Shown here in pieces: positions 33,616 through 45,110 of a stretch of DNA of 64,000 nucleotides. The stretch's first letter is position 1; every line of letters starts with the position of its first letter. The DNA lies in assembly GCA_020205615.1 (NCBI GenBank), contig CM035160.1, forward strand, positions 123,843,605-123,907,604, read 5' to 3'. This DNA is from Panax quinquefolius. Its lineage: Eukaryota; Streptophyta; Magnoliopsida; Apiales; Araliaceae. The position numbers and the translations under genes were made by a program. The notes beneath the pieces are model-generated. The model did not search any database and had not been told where the DNA came from. It saw nothing but the letters and a program-made list of their open reading frames with translations.

Positions 33616-34654
33616 GCATCCCAGTTCGCATCTCCGCCCCAGTAATGCTTTATCCGTTGACCATTGACCTTGAATGTCTCCAATGGATTTCAGATGTAGA
33701 GTTTGATTGCGCCATGTGGGAACACTGTTTTGATGGTTAATGGTCCCGACCACCTTGACTTAAGATTTCCGGGGAACAACCGTAATCGTGAGTTAAACAA
33801 CAGTACTGATTGCCCTGGCTCAAAAGTTCGGTGCAAGATTTTCTTGTCGTGCCATTTCTTGACATTCTCTTTATATAGTTTAGCGTTTTCCTATGCCTGA
33901 AGTTAGAATTCATCGAGCTTGTTTAGTTGTAGTATCCTCTTTTCCCCCACAGCTGCTTGATCGAAGTTTAGTTTCTGAATGACCCAGTAGGCCTTGTGTT
34001 GTAGCTCGACTGGTCGGTGACAAGCCTTTCTGTATAGTAGTTGATATGGTGACATCCTTATTGGCATCTTATAAGCAGTCTGGTATGCCCATAATGCATC
34101 ATCTAACCGGAGCGACCAATCCTTTCGATTCAGGTTCACCACTTTTTCCAGAATTTTCTTTACCTCTCTGTTCGATACTTCAGCTTGCCCACTGGTTTGG
34201 GGATGATAAGATGTCGCCACCTTGTGGTTGACCCCATACTTTGCCAACAGAGCTGTAAACGATTTGTTGTAGAAGTGACTACCTTCGTCTTATGATAGCT
34301 CTCAGCGTGCAAACCTCGTAAAAATGTTTTTCTGTAAGAATTTTAGCACCGCCTTGGCATCGTTAGTCGGTAATGCTACTGCTTCAACCCACTTTAACAC
34401 ATAATCCACTACAAGCAAAATATACTGATTGGACAATGAGGAAGGGAATGGCCCCATGAAATCGATGCCCCATAAATCTAAAATCTCAACTTCTAAGATA
34501 GTTTGGAGTGGCATCTCATTCCTTTTCGATATGTTGCCCACTCGTTGACATCTATCACAAGTTTTAACAAATTGATGGGCGTCTTTAAATAACGTAGGCC
34601 AATAAAACCCTGATTGAAGGACTTTTGATGCTGTTCTTTCACTACCATAGTGTC
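33616..34654 (-). pseudogene. Integrase core and C-terminus of Athila A1
   Basis: The minus strand from 34654 encodes the end of the zinc finger, then [20 protein letters not shown] and DFMGPFPSS with the first catalytic Asp. A [12 protein letters not shown] stretch in another frame follows (about 34280), then [20 protein letters not shown] with the catalytic Glu region (33903-34247). PHGAIKLYIWNPLETFKVNG is the C-terminal part (about 33650-33720). Stops lie near 33888 and 33900. The frame is cut on one side by D and on the other by C. Confidence 0.88.
34650..34654. repeat. Target-site duplication of the C array, left copy (GTGTC)
   Basis: GTGTC precedes TGTAGCGCCCCC and recurs at 59018-59022 after the right LTR end. 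Joining the flanks restores the Athila integrase frame through [12 protein letters not shown], which confirms the site. Confidence 0.95.
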
Positions 34655-35051
34655 TGTAGCGCCCCCAAATTCAGGTATCTTCCAACCCGACATATGGTGC
34701 TATACTATACAAACATTCATACATTCATTCAATTGAAAAGTCTCAAAGAACAAACATAACTTCTATATATTTAATGTAGTATTTACATTTCCCAGGTTCT
34801 ATACCCACTACAAAGGTTCTTTGTCGTAATATCAATTACATTACAATAATAGACCTATACTATTACAAGACAACTTAACAATCTGCCTTAGCTTTTCCTT
34901 TATCCTTTTTCGATCCTTCGACGCCGATCATAAATTGCATTCATATGGTTCAAGAAAGAGTGAGCATAACTAGCTCAGCAAGTATAACAATTCAATATCA
35001 ACATGCTTGACACATACGAATCGTATATCTTCAATAACTGAACAATAGTTA
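34655..35051 (-). repeat. LTR fragment of C0 (397 bases)
   Basis: It matches the first ~397 bases of the other two C LTRs (from 37679 and 55615) and then breaks at GAACAATAGTTA, fusing to protease sequence at about 35052. The remaining ~3 kb of this LTR and the whole RT-integrase part of C0 are deleted. Confidence 0.9.
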
Positions 35052-35526
35052 ACGAACGTCCCGACGATTTATTACCGTAAAATATTATAGGGGGTTGCTT
35101 CAACGTCCTGATGCTCACACATTTCTTTTGGCAATCTATAATTGCTCCAAGGTTAATCAACCAATCCATTCCGAGAATTACTTCGAATTCTCCTAACTTT
35201 ATCGGTATTAAATCTACCGATAACTTACAACCATGTACATCTACGAAATAACTCCTATGAATATCATCAACATGAATTATCTCTTCGTTTGCTACCTTAA
35301 TGTTAAAAGGTATAGGAAATTTTTTGGGAAATAATTCTAGTCGTCTAACAAAATCACATGCTATAAATGAACAAGTAGCACCCGAATCAAATAGCACGTA
35401 TGCATTTATGTTATTGATCGGAATAAGACATGCTACTACATCCCCTGATGCCACCACATCTTGGACCGTCATATTAAAAGTGTATGCCATTAATTTACCC
35501 AGTTGAGCTGGACCACTAATAGCCAA
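34975..35526 (-). pseudogene. Aspartic protease of C0, fused to LTR sequence
   Basis: A 183-codon open stretch. The protease part has LFDSGATCSF with catalytic DSG at residues 47-49, EFEVILGMDWLINLGA and DCQKKCVSIRT. The last ~24 codons come from LTR sequence across the deletion junction at about 35051. The start of this stretch lies inside the gag-pol frame; it is not an independent gene. This is the only protease in the window with an intact DSG/DTG motif. Confidence 0.85.
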
Positions 35527-36567
35527 CTTACCACTATTAGTTCCCTTATTTCCTTTTGTTCCCTTCTTTGGGCAGTTCTTCGCTATGTGGTCAGTTGATC
35601 CACATACAAAACATCCGTGATTTTTCTTCGGATTTGGACAGTTAGGCGAAATGTGCCCTTCCTATCCACAATTATAACATACTGCCTTTCCTTTGAGACA
35701 GACTCCTAAGTGAGTCTTCCCACAAGTTGTACAGGCCTCCATCCTCCTCTTAGAATCCCCTTATTTTACTCCGATATTCCCAGAGTTAAAGCCCTTCCTC
35801 TTTTAACCGTTGCCACTTCCACTGGTTCCTTCGGTCTTGATCCCTCCATCAACCTTGCCCTTGTTTTTCTTATCCTTGTGGTACTGGCTTAGAGCCTCAT
35901 TCCCACCTTCGGCAATTATTGCCTTTTCTAATATGGTTCCAAAGGAAGTACTTTGGAACACGAGATTCTGGCTATATAGAGCCGTGGTTTCAAGCTCGCT
36001 CAATCTTCTAGCCTTTCTCACTTCAATGGTCCACTTGATGTGGAGCAAATCGTGCGATTCATTAAACTTGGCAAGATATCTTGAGGAACCTGTCATATCC
36101 CCTTGTTTCAATTCAAGAAACCTCATTTCCATCCTCCTCAGATATTCGTGGGAAAATAGTTCTCAAAGAAAATCTCCTCGAACCTCTCCCACGTTAGGTT
36201 TCCTATATCGGCCTTCTAACTGGTTTGCCTCCCCCACCGAAGTTGGCCTCTTTTTCATCAAATAGGTTAGAAAGGCAACCTTTTGACCCTCCTCAACATT
36301 TTCTATTACAAATGCTTTCTCGATTTCTTTTACCCAAGTCTAGGCTTCTATAGGGTCCGTAGTTCCTTTGAGCTCTGATGGACCTACACTTTTAAAATCC
36401 TTAAAAGTAGTATCTCGTACTACTCCAGGAATCACGGGTATATTAGCCCCTGTTCTATTAAATGCAGCCATTAAAAGATTAACGAACTCCTGCATTGGAT
36501 TAACCGGACCACCCTCCGGTTGGTTAACATTAGTTCCTTGATTTTGTTGTCTCCTCCTCGGCGGCAT
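35527..36567 (-). pseudogene. gag of C0
   Basis: ATG at 36565-36567 begins MPPRRRQQNQGTNVNQPEGG. A stop TAG at 36340-36342 replaces what is normally Trp after PIEA. The capsid region includes RMEMRFLELKQGDMT-type sequence (about 36090-36140) and continues with frameshifts to a KDKKNKGKVDGG linker. Zinc knuckles near 35580-35720 keep CYNCG, but a TAG at 35662-35664 follows. The two stops are identical in C1 (54277-54279 and 53602-53604). Confidence 0.87.
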
Positions 36568-36875
36568 TTTTCTGTTAAGAAAACAACACATCATTATTAC
36601 TTTATTCTTGTTAGTTTGTGATTATTTGTAATAACATAAAACTCATACTCATTACTCAATATATTCTATAAAAAGACTTATATTGATTCATAACTTGTAG
36701 TATAACACTACATTGTTTACATTACTCAGCCTTAGCTGATTACATTACCATCCCATAATTACTTTCCAAAAATTGGGATTTACAAAAGATTACCCTTTGT
36801 TATACAAAAGAGGGTTTTACATCACTACTAGATACATAATATTTACATACCTAAGCTACTATAGCTATTGCTAGA
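36568..36875 (-). other. Region between leader ORF and gag in C0
   Basis: About 310 bases with no coding sequence. It is AT-rich and nearly identical to 54505-54813 in C1. I see no clear signal in it. Confidence 0.6.
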
Positions 36876-37496
36876 TTATATCTGACGTAGGGCATTCTCA
36901 AAATCTTTGCTGGCCAGACCGGCAATAACATCTCTACTGATAGTGTGTCGGGTTTGTCCTGTTTCTACCGGATACCCAGCTACTTGCTGCTGGAAATCCA
37001 CATGAGAACTCCTATGTATATAGGACATCCTCTCCAACTTCCGCTGTTTAGTCTTTAGCTCCTGCTTGAGCTCAAAGACTTCACCTTTCAGATCTCAGAC
37101 CTTGTCCTTAGCTAGAATTCTATCATCGTGCTCCTCTTCCCACATTCCCTCCATGCTAGTCTTGTCCTCACGGACAGCTTGGAGTTCTTTTTTTAGCTCC
37201 TTAACCTCCTGGCAGTAATGGACATTCCTATCCAATACTGACATAAACAGTGCCTTCATCGATTCCACCGTAGACAATTCATCTATAGGTGGAACCTGGT
37301 CAAAGGACATCACGTCCACCTCCTCCTCTACCATGCCATCAAATATAGACATGTAGTCTAAATCGTCCGAGTCTCCAGACTTGATTGTCACCACCTCTAG
37401 TTCTACTGCTACGGGATTTGGTAGTATCTCTACCCGATTAATCAAATTCTCGCTCACTACATGTATATCTCTATACATATCATTTTCTCCTGACAT
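36876..37496 (-). pseudogene. Extra ORF between PBS and gag (C0), coiled-coil-like
   Basis: From ATG at 37494-37496 one frame runs 206 codons to TAA at 36876-36878, broken only by TGA at 37095-37097. The N-terminal half is acidic (SGENDMYRDIHVVSE, GDSDDLDYMSIFDGM). The middle is Glu/Lys-rich with heptad-like spacing (VKELKKELQAVREDKTSM, then GEVFELKQELKTKQRKLE after the stop), which suggests a coiled coil. The C-terminus reads SRDVIAGLASKDFENALRQ. I recognise no family. It lies upstream of gag in the same transcript, an unusual place for a coding region in chromoviruses. C1 has the same ORF. Confidence 0.7.
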
Positions 37497-37660
37497 CTAC
37501 AATAAAACAATATAGTTTGATTAGTACACGTCAGTAAAATAATACAAATACATAACATAATATAATGCATTTTTATAGGGTTACTTTCCATCTTTTACTT
37601 CTTTAGTCTTTCTTAAGGTTATGACTTAAGGTTCTACGTTCCCCCTTAAGTTTTATAACC

Positions 37661-37676
37661 TAGGCTTTGATACCAA
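37661..37676 (-). promoter_or_regulatory. Primer binding site of C0 (tRNA-Met type)
   Basis: The minus strand reads TTGGTATCAAAGCCTA two bases from the LTR. It is the same as at 55597-55612. Confidence 0.8.
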
Positions 37677-37678
37677 CT

Positions 37679-40600
37679 TATAGCGCCCCCAATCCGGGTA
37701 TCTTCCAACCCATATATGGTGCTATATCTGCATAAAACATTCATACATTCATTCAATTGAAAAGTCTCAAAGAACGAACATAACTTCTATATATTTAAAG
37801 TAGTATTTACATTTCCCAAGTTCTATACCCATTACAAAGGTTCTTTGTCGTAATATCAATTACATTACAACAATAGACCTATACTATTACAAGACAGCTT
37901 AACAATCTGCCTTAGCTTTTCCTTTATCCTTTTTCGATCCTTCGGGATGCTCACTCGTAGCTGCATTCATATGGTTCAAGCAAGAGTGAGCATAACTAGC
38001 TCAGCAAGTATAACAATTCAATATCAACATGATTGACACATACGAATCGTATATCTTCAATAACTGAACAATAGTTATGAAGTACTATTGATAATACCAA
38101 ATAGCATTTCATTCTTTCAAAATGTTTTACAATAATAACAATATTTGGTAAAACATTTACTCCGGTCAAAGAGCCCGAGTATTCATTCTTTATTGGAAAA
38201 GAGCAACCCGGACTAAGTCCGTAAGCCCGGAGTATTACTTACGAGCACTTCTAAGTGATCAGCCTATTGTACTCTATGTTGATCAACACTACATCCATTA
38301 AACGTATGCACGTTTAAGCATTTGGCAACCTCACGTGCATTGTTTTTACCGACAAAACATTTGTTTAACATTTCAGTCTTCTTTTGAAAACCATATCTAG
38401 TAGTTGACAAAAGATAACAACATTTAATAATAGATGAGTATATTATCAATATCCACGTTAATATATCAAGTCTAGCCAAAGGAATTGGCTTTAACTTCAA
38501 CATACCTCAATTCATGCGAAAGAATACATGAAATTCAAAACTTGTTCATTAAAATCGAGACAAAGGTTAGAATACTTGCGTTTAGCGTCTTCTACGGTAT
38601 ATTTACTTTATGTTCAAGTCTTTCAAGTCTCTACAATGCATGATCACATAATGCCTTACATTAGGTCACATATAATCAAATATGTATATGACTATATCTT
38701 ACCCTTCATCTCATTCTAATTGTGAATTAGATTTAGTTACTATTTGTTCTGATTTATCATTATCCTTGCATTTATATTCGACTAGGTTATCTCAACATTT
38801 ATACAACATCCTTAAGGTTTAACAAAGTTTAAACAATGTTCCATTTCACGCCTTAGGTGGTGTTTACTTTTAAATCAATTAACTTTCTTTTCTTTGTAAT
38901 TAAAAACATTCATCACTATCATTGTTCTGAGGCTGGCGCTGCGGCGCCGACTTTATACTTACATCTCACGCTGTGGCGCGAGCTTATAGTAGCATTGTCC
39001 TGGACTTGGCGCTGCGGCACGAGTCCTTACTTGGTGGGCGCCATTGGCTGCGATAAAGCTCGCAAGTAGTGGTGCTCGACATCATTACTTGCAGCATGCG
39101 GCGTGACCATTTTGGCCTAGGGTTGAGTGCCATGTGCAACTCTCACTACACCGAAAAAATTCAGTCCTTGAATTTTTGTGAACTTCCCGGACGCATAACT
39201 TCTTCGTTATAAGTCTGAATTGGCTCATTCAAAAGCCTACGGTTCAAAAATTATGTAATCTATGTGTTCATGCAAGAATTTTATCTATTTGACTTTGTTT
39301 GATAAAAATTTACCTATTGGTTCATTTTTTAATGAAAACGGTAAACGTTCGTGAACGTTCAACGCTCGTTTCTTCGTTCTAAGTCAGAATTCGGTCATTT
39401 TCGAGCCCGCAACTCTTAAATGCAAAATATGACTTGTCTCCATCGGAAAACTTTGGTTCCGAGTTCAAACACAAAATTTGACCTCCATTCCGAGAAATTT
39501 ATAAATTAGACGATTATCGTCCAATCGTGCAATTTTCGGCAAATCTTCATTCTTATGATTTGTTCAACATTACAAATGAATTCCATTCATCATGTGAACA
39601 TCTCAACATACTTATTACAACAACTTATATTCATTGTTGGATTTTAGACTTATTCTTCATGAGCTTATAACTTGTCAAATTATAAACTACTTAAGATTTT
39701 ATTGTTCATGATTTATGACAATTAAAGTTTATTAATCATCATACTTTATATGTTCTTAACATATAATTTTACTTATGTATACATGATACATATGATCATC
39801 TAAGTTCTTTTACATCCATATCACTTCTCTTAATAAACTCATTACAAGTTCATAATACTTTCACATAAGTTTATAACTTATGCTAGCTTAAATGACTTAT
39901 TACCAACTTATGTGGCTTAAGTTCATTACTTACACATTCTTCTTACTTCTTAACATTCATGTTCCTTAATACATCTTTTCTTATCAACCTATCATGAATA
40001 GAGATAGAAGATAATTTAAAGAAGAAGACTTACTTTTTGAAGTCTTTGTAAAGTAGCCTTCTTCTTCTTCTTAAAAATGAAAGTAACTTATTGTAGCTTA
40101 TTCTCTCTAACACTTAAGCACTTTGTAATATGCTAGATTGTTTGAACAAGTATTAAATGGCTAGCAAGGCTTCTCTATTTATAGAAATTGCAAAGCTAGG
40201 GTAGTTTAGTCATTAATTCACCCCACCTCCTTAAGCCAACTCCTTACTATTCATTACTTGCTAATCATAACTCTTATCCTTTGCTTGGCCATTACTTCTA
40301 TTACTTGGTCATTACATTAACTTGGTCATTACTTTAACTTGGTCACCATACTTACCATATTAATATGGTTTACCCCATGGGTCATTACAATTCATGGATT
40401 CTAGCTTGGGCTTGGATTAAATAAATCCTTGGGCTTTGCATTAACACACACTAGTTCGTTCATTAATTAATAATTGGGCCTTAACATTTTTATTCACTTG
40501 GACTTGTACCAATTGTTAACAAATCTTCCAAGTCCATTAACATTACTTAATACATATACATCTAGTTTATGTATCACTTTCGTATTCTAATTCATATAGA

Positions 40601-41085
40601 AATTATATACGATATTTCATTTTTCATACCAACCTGTATAATACTTCGTATTATACTCGTTTTCATTACCTTTGTGCAATACCAAAGTATTATACAATTA
40701 TTACTTATTCATTACTACTTCGCCTTCCTTAATGTTTATAAATTAAGTCCGCAAGCGAAATATTACATTTTTTATAACTAGATTTTTATTACATAATCCA
40801 TCTTACCTTGTCATTCTATCATTACGTATTTCTCGGAAATTCAAAAATAAACCTCGAGCAAATACCGATGAATAGTGTTTTTTGGAAAATTTCTCAGAAA
40901 ACTTTTATTTTCGTCTTGGAAATTCAAACACTTTAATTCATTCACGTAGCTCAAATACTACGACATTCTAACATCAATAGGTTATACAATGACAACCATC
41001 TTCATAACACATAGAATAGAATTTTATTATTATTTAATTTAATAAAATCATTTTACAATAAGATATGAATTTCTCGGTCGTTACA
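37679..41085 (-). repeat. Middle LTR of C (3407 bases)
   Basis: The plus strand runs TATAGCGCCCCC to GGTCGTTACA. It acts as 5' LTR of C0 and 3' LTR of C1. It is nearly identical to 55615-59017 except in the GC-rich patch at 38930-39150. The mutated TATAGC start (TGTAGC elsewhere) is shared with the right LTR. No target-site duplication flanks it. Confidence 0.92.
40175..40184 (-). promoter_or_regulatory. LTR TATA box (C, middle LTR)
   Basis: CTATTTATAG on the plus strand gives CTATAAATAG on the minus strand. The same position in the right LTR (about 58108-58117) reads TTATTTATAG. It lies about 900 bases from the U3 end of the LTR. Confidence 0.6.
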
Positions 41086-41104
41086 TTCTTCCCCCCTTAT
41101 AAAG
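41086..41104 (-). promoter_or_regulatory. Polypurine tract of C1
   Basis: The minus strand reads CTTTATAAGGGGGGAAGAA immediately before the LTR start TGTAACGACCGAG. Confidence 0.85.
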
Positions 41105-42637
41105 ATTCTGTCCCCAGAATCTCGTCTTACTTTAATCAAATAGATGGGGAAAATTTTTCTTCATCTTTTCTTCTAATTCCCACATTGCTTCCTCAGCATC
41201 GTGGTTCTTCCATACTACCTTTACTGATGGTATTACCTTGTTCCTTAGAACTTGTTCCTTTCTATCAATGATCTGTATCGGCGATTCTTCATATGTTAAG
41301 TCTTTCTCGATATGAATCGACTCATACTCGATTACATGCTTATAGTCTGGCTTATATGGACGTAATACAAACACGTGAAACACGTTATGTATTCGTTCTA
41401 CGTCTGGAGGTAATGCTATTACATAAGCTACCTCTCCCACCCGTTTTAATACTTCAAAAGGTCCTATAAACCTTGGACTTAGCTTTCCTTTCTTTCTGAA
41501 GCGTATCTTTCCTTTCCAGGGAGATACCTTTAGAAACACATACGAGCCCACTTCAAACTCTCGACTTAGTCTATGCGAGTCCGCATACTTCTTCTATCTG
41601 TCCTAAGCTGTGATGAGATGCATCCGAATTAACTTTACCACATCCGCTGTTTACTGCACTAATTCTGGTCCTAGCATCCGGCGTTCTCCCATCTCATCCC
41701 AACACAATGGTGTTCTGCACTTTCTTCCATACAGAGCTTCTTAAGGCGGCATACCCATGCTTGCATGATAAATGTTGTTATACGCAAACTCTACTAGTGG
41801 TAGGTGATCATCCCAAGTACCCTTGAAATCCATGACGCAAGACCTCAACATGTCTTCTAACGTCTGAATTGTTCTCTCGCTCTGCCCATCGGTTTGTGGA
41901 TGATAAGCTGTGCTTAACTTCAGCTGTTTTCCCAACTGTTCTTGTAAACTCCTCCAAAAGTTTGATGTGAATTATGCATCACGATCTGGCACAATCGATA
42001 CTAGTACTCCATGTCTGGAAATGATTTCCTTAACATAAAGTTTAGCTAACTGGTCTAAGTTATACTTGACCCTAATTGGCAAAAAGTGAGCCGACTTCGT
42101 CAACCGATCCACTATTACCCAAATAGAATCGTATCCTTTATTCGACGTCGGAAGTCCCACCATGAAGCCCATCGTGATATGCTCCCACTTCCATTCTGGA
42201 ATCTCCAATAACTGTAATAAGCCACTGGGTCGTTGATGTTCGGCATTAACTTTTTGACAAGTCAAGCACCTACTCACATACTCTGCTATTTCTCTCTTCA
42301 TATTTAGCCACCAAAAACTCTGTCGAAGGTCTTGATACATCTTAGTGCTACCATGAAGTATCGAGTACCTCAAACTATGAGCTTCTTGTAACACTTTCTC
42401 CTTTAATTCTGTCTCATTCGGAACCTAAATTCTTCCTTCAAATCTTAATAACCCCTCATTATCAAGACTATACTTAGCATCTTCCTTCTCAGATAACCGC
42501 TTCTTCATTTGGTTACACTCGTCAGTCTTGAGTTATATCTCCTTGACTCTCTCTACGATGGTAGATTGCATCTCCGTCGTAAAGAGTAACTACCTTGAAT
42601 CACTCGACATCTTTACTTTTATTTCCATCCTAGCCGT
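41105..42637 (-). pseudogene. Integrase with chromodomain (C1)
   Basis: The zinc-finger block (41972-42394) has HGSTKMYQDLRQSFWW and VSRCLTCQKVNAEHQ, then [11 protein letters not shown], where Gly replaces the first catalytic Asp. [13 protein letters not shown] and ISRHGVLVSIVPDRDA follow, then a stop near 41970. [20 protein letters not shown] (41741-41935) holds the catalytic Glu. The C-terminal block (41132-41551) has GKLSPRFIGPFEVLKRVGEV, VHNVFHV-like sequence and a chromodomain VKVVWKNHDAEEAMWELEEK that keeps the aromatic residues. Stops and frameshifts lie between the blocks. Confidence 0.88.
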
Positions 42638-43071
42638 CTATGTTATTAACTCATTTTGAGCCGTTAACATAGACAACTTTTCCTGACCCTTCCTACTTAA
42701 GGCGTCAGCAACTACATTGGCCTTTCCAGGGTGATACAGGATTTCACAATCATTATCCTTTATAACCTCTAGCCATCTTCTCTGTCTTATATTCAACTCC
42801 TTTTGAGTGAAGATATACTTTAGACTTTTATGGTCCGTATATATCTCACTTTTTCCCCATAAAGATAATGTCTCCATATCTTTAGGGCAAACACTACTGC
42901 GGCCCGTTCCAGATCATGAGTAGGATAAACTTTCTCATAATCCTTCAACTGCCGTGACGCATACGCAATGACTGTGGCATGCTGCATAAGCACACAACCA
43001 AGTCATCTATGCGAAGCATCACTATGCACTACAAAATTTCATGTGTCATTTGGCAATGATAAAACAGGTGC
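42638..43071 (-). pseudogene. RNase H (C1)
   Basis: [39 protein letters not shown] and [18 protein letters not shown] (42638-42877) are typical Ty3 RNase H, with the YTDHK catalytic Asp present. The N-terminal part (42880-43071) is frameshifted but shows the [14 protein letters not shown] region. Domain order RT-RH-IN is normal for Ty3. Confidence 0.87.
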
Positions 43072-43838
43072 TTATCTTAATCTTTTCTTCTGTTCCTGAA
43101 AACTATCTTCACATTTATCCGTCCATACGTATTTCACCATATTCCTTGTTAAATTAGTCAACGGGATAGCTATCTTCGAAAAATCTTGGATAAATCTTCG
43201 ATAGTACCCTATTAACCCTAGGAAACTCCGCACCTTAGTCGGCGTTTTCGGTTGTTCCCAATTCATTACTACTTCTACCTTTGCTGGATCCACTGAAATC
43301 CCCTCTCGGTCAATGACATGACCTAAAAACTGCACCTTTCCCAGCCAAAATTCACATTTGGTTAATTTCGCATATAACTTCTCCTTCCTTAGTGTCCCCA
43401 ACACTAATCTTAAGTGTTCAGCATGATCTTCTGGCGTCTTAGAATAGACTAGAATATCATCGATAAACACAACGACGAACTTGTCCAAATATGGTTTGAA
43501 CACTCTATTCATTATATCCATAAATGCAGCTGGTGCATTCGTCAACCCAAATGACATCACAAGAAACTCGTAATGACCATAACGAGTCCTGAATGCCGTC
43601 TTTGGTACATCTTCCTTCCTAACCTTCAACTGGTGATACCCGTCATCCAAAAATATTTTTTAAAAATACTTAGCCCCTTTCAATTGATCAAAGAGATCAT
43701 CGATCCTGGGCAATGGGTATTTATTCATTATCGTTAACTTGCTCAACTCCCGATAGTCGATACAAAGTCTTAACGATCCGTCTTTCTTCTTGACAAATAA
43801 CACAGCTGCCCCCCACGGGGAAACACTTGGTTGAATGT
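43072..43838 (-). pseudogene. Reverse transcriptase of C1, part downstream of F
   Basis: Open blocks at 43660-43838 ([40 protein letters not shown]) and 43072-43650 ([33 protein letters not shown] with [24 protein letters not shown]). Between them a frameshift removes the KIDLRSG catalytic Asp region (near 43650). It is interrupted at 43838 by F, and the N-terminal end resumes at 52770. Confidence 0.9.
43834..43838. repeat. Target-site duplication of F, left copy (AATGT)
   Basis: AATGT precedes TGTGACGCCCCC and recurs at 52765-52769 after GGTCTTACA. Joining the flanks restores the RT frame of C1 in the ELLDRKYI...PSVSPWG region. Confidence 0.95.
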
Positions 43839-44388
43839 TGTGACGCCCCCAAAATAAGAATACATCACCCATTCTGAGTTGTCAATACATGGTACAGAAA
43901 CAACTACAACTTTATTATTACAACAGTAAAACTGTGAGTTTGAATACAAATATTATCTTTTAGACAATATCTATACTCAAATAAATCCTCATCACATTTA
44001 TTGATACATTATTTTACAAAAATGGTGAGGACCACTAAACAACTCTCTCTAGAACCTTCATTTCATACCCCGACTCGTACTCACTATATTCTCGCCTCCT
44101 GAGAAGAAAAATGGAACAAAAAGGAAAAGGGTGAGCTCAACTAGCCCTGTAAAGAATATTATGACTAAGATAATATTCAACAAATTATCATTAGTCTTCA
44201 ACAGGGAAAAATCTAATAGAATACAATAGACAACAAGTTTTTAAATCAATATTCGCAGCGGAAATAATAATTCATTAGAAGAGTTAAGTAGAGAATGCAA
44301 ACTACTATCTTCTATGTATGAATTTAAAAGTTCATCGCTCTATCTTTTATCCTCGTAACATCAATCAATATACATCTAGAATTAAATA

Positions 44389-44523
44389 TTCATCTTTGCA
44401 CTACAGCCAAAGATATTCATCATTAGTCATGTTCATCTAAACACTGCTCATCTTTGCACTACTACGGGCCAAAGATATTCATCGAAATCATTCATGTTTG
44501 CACTACGTGCCAAAGATATTCAA
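44389..44523 (-). repeat. Three tandem hairpin units in the F 3' LTR
   Basis: Units at about 44389-44421, 44447-44483 and 44491-44523 each read ATCTTTG, about ten bases CACTAC(GGG), then CAAAGATATTCATC. ATCTTTG and CAAAGAT pair as a 7-bp stem. The third unit has one stem mismatch (ATGTTTG). The same array is at about 51771-51898 in the other LTR. Confidence 0.82.
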
Positions 44524-45100
44524 TAATATCATCATTTAAGATCGAGGATGATGAAAATATTTTTAAAGAAACGAATCCAAAGAAACAAAATGACAAGGAT
44601 TAAGGATTAAGGATTCGTACTTTGTTTTATCCATGTCCAAAAATACCTCAAAAATAATCATAGTGGTGTAAAATTCAAGAATGATCAAAACATGGATACA
44701 ATCAAAGCTAGTATCCACAATAGATATTTTAGACGAAAAGGAAAATTTTCATTTTTCGATGAATAGTGTTGTATTCGTGAATAATACCGGATACGTGAAT
44801 AGTGCCGTATACGTGAATAGTAACTCCGACACCAAAAGTTCCAAATTTGATAAAAACTTCAGATCAATATTTCAAAGATAATGATATTGAAGAAATAATA
44901 TCATTACGAAAAATAATAATATCCTTACTTGAAAGATCAAGATTTCTAAATTTGAAACACCTGGATATAAAGGCTATGACTTGAACTTGCACCGTATAAC
45001 AATACTCAAAGTATACTCAAAATACTCACAAGAATACGCCGATAATATAGAGGAGAAAACTTGAGCTTACGGTGTGATTTTCAATTCTAACCTAAACACC

Positions 45101-45110
45101 CTATTTATAG
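45101..45110 (-). promoter_or_regulatory. LTR TATA box (F 3' LTR)
   Basis: CTATTTATAG on the plus strand is CTATAAATAG on the minus strand. It matches B0 near 4848. The corresponding segment is deleted from the 5' LTR of F. Confidence 0.6.

Noticed and set aside
44681..44881. Open frame in the LTR of F repeated at 52054-52314
   Set aside because: The two copies are the two LTRs of F; the sequence is made of short GTATACGTGAATAGTG-type repeats, which give open frames by chance.
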